Shown: piece by piece, positions 61,312-64,000 of the stretch
How positions within the stretch are numbered: position 1 is the first letter of the stretch
Layout of the letters: each line of letters starts with the position of its first letter
The notes under the pieces: model-generated
Databases searched by the model: none
Told to the model about the DNA's origin: nothing
What the model saw: the letters and a program-made list of their open reading frames with translations, nothing else
From: Paenibacillus sp. BK033
GTDB taxonomy: Bacteria > Bacillota > Bacilli > Paenibacillales > Paenibacillaceae
DNA length: 64,000 nucleotides
NCBI RefSeq assembly: GCF_004345425.1
Contig: NZ_SLVP01000017.1
Location: forward strand, 1 to 64,000
Direction of reading: 5' to 3'
Translations under genes and position numbers: made by a program

Positions 61312-62019
61312 TTAGGTTGAAGAATCCGAGCCGTCTCCTTCACCGCCGCCTTCGCCGTCTTGCTTATCTTGGTCGGAGGAGCCTTCATCGCCACCGCCGC
61401 CTTCTTCTTGCGATTTCTTGTCAACCTTTTCGTCCGGCTTAGGTTTAAGCTCTTCCTGTACCGCTTTTTTCATTAGATCGAGAACTTCCAGACGGAAGAG
61501 AGGGTTTTGCATCGATTCCTGCATTAGAGACATGACTTGTTTTTTATATTGCGTGCTTTGCAGCACTTCGAGAATCATTTTGTCCATTTCGGGCGTTTTG
61601 AACGCTTTGATCATTTGCTCCTGGTACGTCGGGTCCTTCATCAATTCCTTGTGGATATCCTTATTTTGCTTGTTTACGGCTTTAGCGAATTCGCCGGCAA
61701 AACGGGTATCCGTCATTAATGTCCGGATAACCTTGTCATATTCCGGAGAAACCATGACATCCTTTACCGCAAGGCGTACCTGTTCTTGATCCTGTACAGA
61801 CAACAGCTTGGTTCCGCTGCCGTTGTAGCCGGACATTTGCTGGGCGGATTCCTGCAAGGCTTTTTGAGCGTCTTCGGTTTTCAGGATGTCAATAACCATC
61901 GATTTCATATCCTTGTAGCTGATCTGTTGGTTATTGCTTCCTGAAGATTCCGCACCGCAGCTTGTTAAGACAAATGTTAGGGCGGAAAGCGCCGTTAATA
62001 AAGCCAATCGCATGCGCAT
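61312..62019 (-). CDS. gerD: GerD, spore germination lipoprotein
   Basis: GerD clusters germinant receptors in the inner spore membrane. A signal peptide ends in the lipobox LTSC with C21. The helical body (DMKSMVIDILKTEDAQKAL, repeats of MxxMxxxM type) is followed by an acidic, glycine-rich, low-complexity tail from about residue 190. It has 235 residues. Convergent with salA and divergent from kbaA, as in B. subtilis. Confidence 0.95.
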   Translation of the reverse strand: MRMRLALLTALSALTFVLTSCGAESSGSNNQQISYKDMKSMVIDILKTEDAQKALQESAQQMSGYNGSGTKLLSVQDQEQVRLAVKDVMVSPEYDKVIRTLMTDTRFAGEFAKAVNKQNKDIHKELMKDPTYQEQMIKAFKTPEMDKMILEVLQSTQYKKQVMSLMQESMQNPLFRLEVLDLMKKAVQEELKPKPDEKVDKKSQEEGGGGDEGSSDQDKQDGEGGGEGDGSDSST

Positions 62020-62204
62020 GCTCCCACGATCTCCCTTCTATGATTACCATTGCTGAATTTAAACGTAGTATGCGTTAATGTTCACGGGATTATCATGGCT
62101 TCGCAGTTAGCTTTTTATGACGAACGTGGTAAAATAATGGTTGGCACAGGTAAGTGCTTACAATGGCACAGTCCTCGCCAAACATGAAGGAGGATAACGG
62201 AATT

Positions 62205-62828
62205 ATGAATTTGAAAAGATGGTTTTTTCTTTTTTGGACCTGCATGGCCGTCGGGGCTGTCGTTACCATCGTTAGCGGGTCGATCATGCAATGGACGGAC
62301 CAGTCCTTCGGATTTATGGGGCTTGAGGCAGCCGGATTCAACGCCTTTATGATGGCGATGGTCGGCTTATTGATAGGCGCATTCAGCCAAATGGGGTTCT
62401 TTGCATACTTGACCCTGAATTACATTGCATTAAGCATTTTCCGCAAAAGCTATCTCTGGAACGCTCTCCAGGGTTATACGACGTTATTTGCCGTATTTGG
62501 CCTCGGTTACATGCTTTACGAGCAGCGGACCAACAATTGGTTCTTCTGGGTACTGCCGCTTGTCCTTTTGGTCTGCTCGTTGGCCGTTGCCTACGTCAAG
62601 ATCAAGCAAACAAAGCCAAGCGCATTTGTGCCCACCACGTTTCTGATGTTCTTCGTGACCTTCGTGGAAGCATGGCCGGCTCTGCAAGGGGAAACCAACA
62701 TTTCGGCTATCGTCTTTATGATTATCCCTTTGTTTGTCTGCAATGCTTACCAAATCTTAATGCTGCACCGCTTGCTTCATAAAAATACAACAACCGACTC
62801 TGCAACATCCGCAAAGCCGGTCGCGTAA
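62205..62828 (+). CDS. kbaA: KbaA, activator of the KinB pathway to sporulation
   Basis: KbaA is a membrane protein needed for KinB signalling to Spo0A. Six hydrophobic segments are visible in 207 residues, starting MNLKRWFFLFWTCMAVGAVVT. ATG 62205 follows GAAGGAGGA. Convergent with pdaB, with only 3 bases between their stops. Confidence 0.94.
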   Translation: MNLKRWFFLFWTCMAVGAVVTIVSGSIMQWTDQSFGFMGLEAAGFNAFMMAMVGLLIGAFSQMGFFAYLTLNYIALSIFRKSYLWNALQGYTTLFAVFGLGYMLYEQRTNNWFFWVLPLVLLVCSLAVAYVKIKQTKPSAFVPTTFLMFFVTFVEAWPALQGETNISAIVFMIIPLFVCNAYQILMLHRLLHKNTTTDSATSAKPVA

Positions 62829-62831
62829 TAA

Positions 62832-63656
62832 TCAATAGCCAGTATCCGCAGCTGCCATAGCATCCTCGAGTCCAAGCATCGTAAGAGAGGTCGTTTTGTC
62901 CTGTACGGCACGGCCTTCCGACTCGGTTTGGTTAATCAGCTCCGATACGGTTACGAATTCGTAGCCTTTCGCGCGAAGCTCATCGATGATGACAGGCAGT
63001 GCTTCATGCGTTTGCTTCACCGAATCGCTGGCATGCATAAGAATAATGTCTCCGTTATGCGCACGGCTTACGACACGGTTGATAATCTTGTCCGTTCCAA
63101 TGTTCAGCCAGTCCATGGAGTCGGTATCCCATTGGATAACCTTGTAATTGAGCTCTTCCGCGATACGGAGCACCCGTTTGTCGAAATCTCCGTTAGGAAG
63201 GCGGATGAGGTTCGGCTGCTTGCCTGTCAGGTCGGTGAGAATCGAATGCGCGGTTGTGATCTGCGTACGGATCTCTTCATCGCTAAGCTTACTGTAGTTA
63301 TCGTGCTTGTGGCCATGGCTGCCGATCTCAAAGCCGTCATTCACGATATCCTTGACGATGTCGGGATGGGACTGGCTCCAAGGGGAGGATAGGAAGAAGG
63401 TTGCCTGCGTAACCCCTTTGTCTTTCAATACCTTCAGAATCGGTTCCGTACGCTTGTCCCCCCAACTGATGTCGAATGTCAGGGCTACTACTTTCTTATC
63501 CGTAGGGACACTGTATATAGCGGCCGGCTGTTGTGGTGAGAATACCGTGATGTTGTCTCTTTCTGCGTAAATAACCCCTACAGAGAAGACCAGTGCGAGA
63601 ACAAGAAGGAAGTTGCGTTTTAATTTTCGTCCGTTCAGTACATAAAAAAAGTTCAT
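62832..63656 (-). CDS. pdaB: PdaB, sporulation polysaccharide deacetylase-like protein
   Basis: A NodB-fold protein required to keep spores dormant. A signal anchor (RNFLLVLALVFSVGVIYA) precedes the domain. The first motif is TFDISWG, so the usual second aspartate of TFDD is isoleucine, as I recall for other PdaB proteins; SHGHKHDNY gives the H-x-H zinc ligands. Activity as a deacetylase is uncertain. It has 274 residues. Its upstream stretch (63657-63773) has no gene. Confidence 0.94.
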   Translation of the reverse strand: MNFFYVLNGRKLKRNFLLVLALVFSVGVIYAERDNITVFSPQQPAAIYSVPTDKKVVALTFDISWGDKRTEPILKVLKDKGVTQATFFLSSPWSQSHPDIVKDIVNDGFEIGSHGHKHDNYSKLSDEEIRTQITTAHSILTDLTGKQPNLIRLPNGDFDKRVLRIAEELNYKVIQWDTDSMDWLNIGTDKIINRVVSRAHNGDIILMHASDSVKQTHEALPVIIDELRAKGYEFVTVSELINQTESEGRAVQDKTTSLTMLGLEDAMAAADTGY

Positions 63657-63773
63657 CTGTTAAGGCTCCTTTCTATTGGAAGCTTGTTCTAGTACAATCC
63701 TATGCTCGTACATCCAAGATATTCATGCTTGTTCAACCGAATAAACAAGAAGTTGCAAAAGGAGGGGAGAGGC

Positions 63774-64000
63774 ATGTTTCGCTGGTCTGAAATAAAAGCC
63801 CATTTCAAAATCATGAATCCCTACATCGCGTTTGGATTCATTTTGTTTTTTGCAGGGCTTGTCGTCGGGGGGACCAACAGCGCATTCAGCGATTATCTCG
63901 AGCAGCAGCTGAGGGCACTCGGCAGTGTGGCGGAATCATTGGATAACGCGGAGAATCCAACGCTTGCCTTTATGGTCTTTATCTTTTTAAACAATGCGAT
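63774..64000 (+). CDS. Stage II sporulation protein M-family membrane protein, partial
   Basis: The first 75 codons are present and the window ends inside the gene. It starts MFRWSEIKAHFKIMNPYIAFGFILFFAG and has a first membrane helix at about residues 15-35 and the beginning of a second one near 62-75. The LNN motif near the end is a SpoIIM-family feature. ATG 63774 follows AAGGAGGGG. SpoIIM takes part in engulfment; this family also has non-sporulation members. Confidence 0.75.
   Translation, partial: MFRWSEIKAHFKIMNPYIAFGFILFFAGLVVGGTNSAFSDYLEQQLRALGSVAESLDNAENPTLAFMVFIFLNNA

Overview
The window is one nearly continuous block of housekeeping genes from an endospore-forming Firmicute. Gene order follows the Bacillus subtilis rrnW-ctsR-to-pdaB region. 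Mid-range GC, frequent TTG/GTG starts, clpC and sigH lineage features, and sporulation genes (sigH, cwlD, gerD, kbaA, pdaB, a SpoIIM-like gene) point to Paenibacillaceae, probably Paenibacillus or a close relative. That genus call is an inference from protein resemblance and synteny. I count 79 protein genes, one partial 5S rRNA, no tRNA and no CRISPR array. All but three genes are on the + strand; the exceptions are the DUF1573-like gene, gerD and pdaB.

Layout. 1-125: the 3' end of a 5S rRNA and its terminator. 126-611: an AT-rich gene-free stretch with DnaA-box-like 9-mers. 612-5311: the CtsR regulon operon ctsR-mcsA-mcsB-clpC (protein quality control and arginine phosphorylation). 5380-5833: a Fur-boxed IsdG-type heme monooxygenase. 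6017-12352: radA, disA, pssA, a convergent DUF1573-like gene, a PIN/TRAM protein, ispD and ispF. 12384-18283: gltX, then a cysteine T-box leader controlling cysE-cysS-mrnC-rlmB-rae1. 18350-22921: sigH, then rpmG-secE-nusG-rplK-rplA and rplJ-rplL with an L10 leader. 23023-31207: an RsmC-like methyltransferase, rpoB and rpoC. 31459-36235: an L7Ae-like protein and the str operon (rpsL, rpsG, fusA, tuf). 36417-39254: a three-gene ABC transporter of the TrpXYZ type, which separates the str and S10 clusters. 39670-54798: the S10/spc/alpha ribosomal superoperon from rpsJ to rplQ. 54853-55075: a terminator and a large imperfect palindrome where B. subtilis has the ecfA1-ecfA2-ecfT transporter genes. 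55188-56981: truA, rplM and rpsI. 57179-59107: cysH and sat (assimilatory sulfate reduction). 59217-64000: cwlD, salA, gerD, kbaA, pdaB and the start of a SpoIIM-family gene.

How the genes work together. Most of the window builds and feeds the translation and transcription machinery: 30 ribosomal proteins plus one L7Ae-like protein, EF-G, EF-Tu, IF-1, three RNA polymerase subunits, NusG, SecE/SecY, Adk and Map. Around that core sit cysteine supply and charging (cysE, cysS, cysH, sat), isoprenoid synthesis (ispD/F), stress proteolysis (ctsR operon), c-di-AMP synthesis and DNA repair (disA, radA), and spore development. No clearly new system is visible. The least ordinary features are regulatory or structural: a long hairpin whose apical loop is exactly a Shine-Dalgarno sequence just before cwlD, the palindrome in place of the ECF genes, the ABC transporter inserted between str and S10, a terminator-like hairpin in the S10 leader, and the DnaA-box cluster ahead of ctsR.
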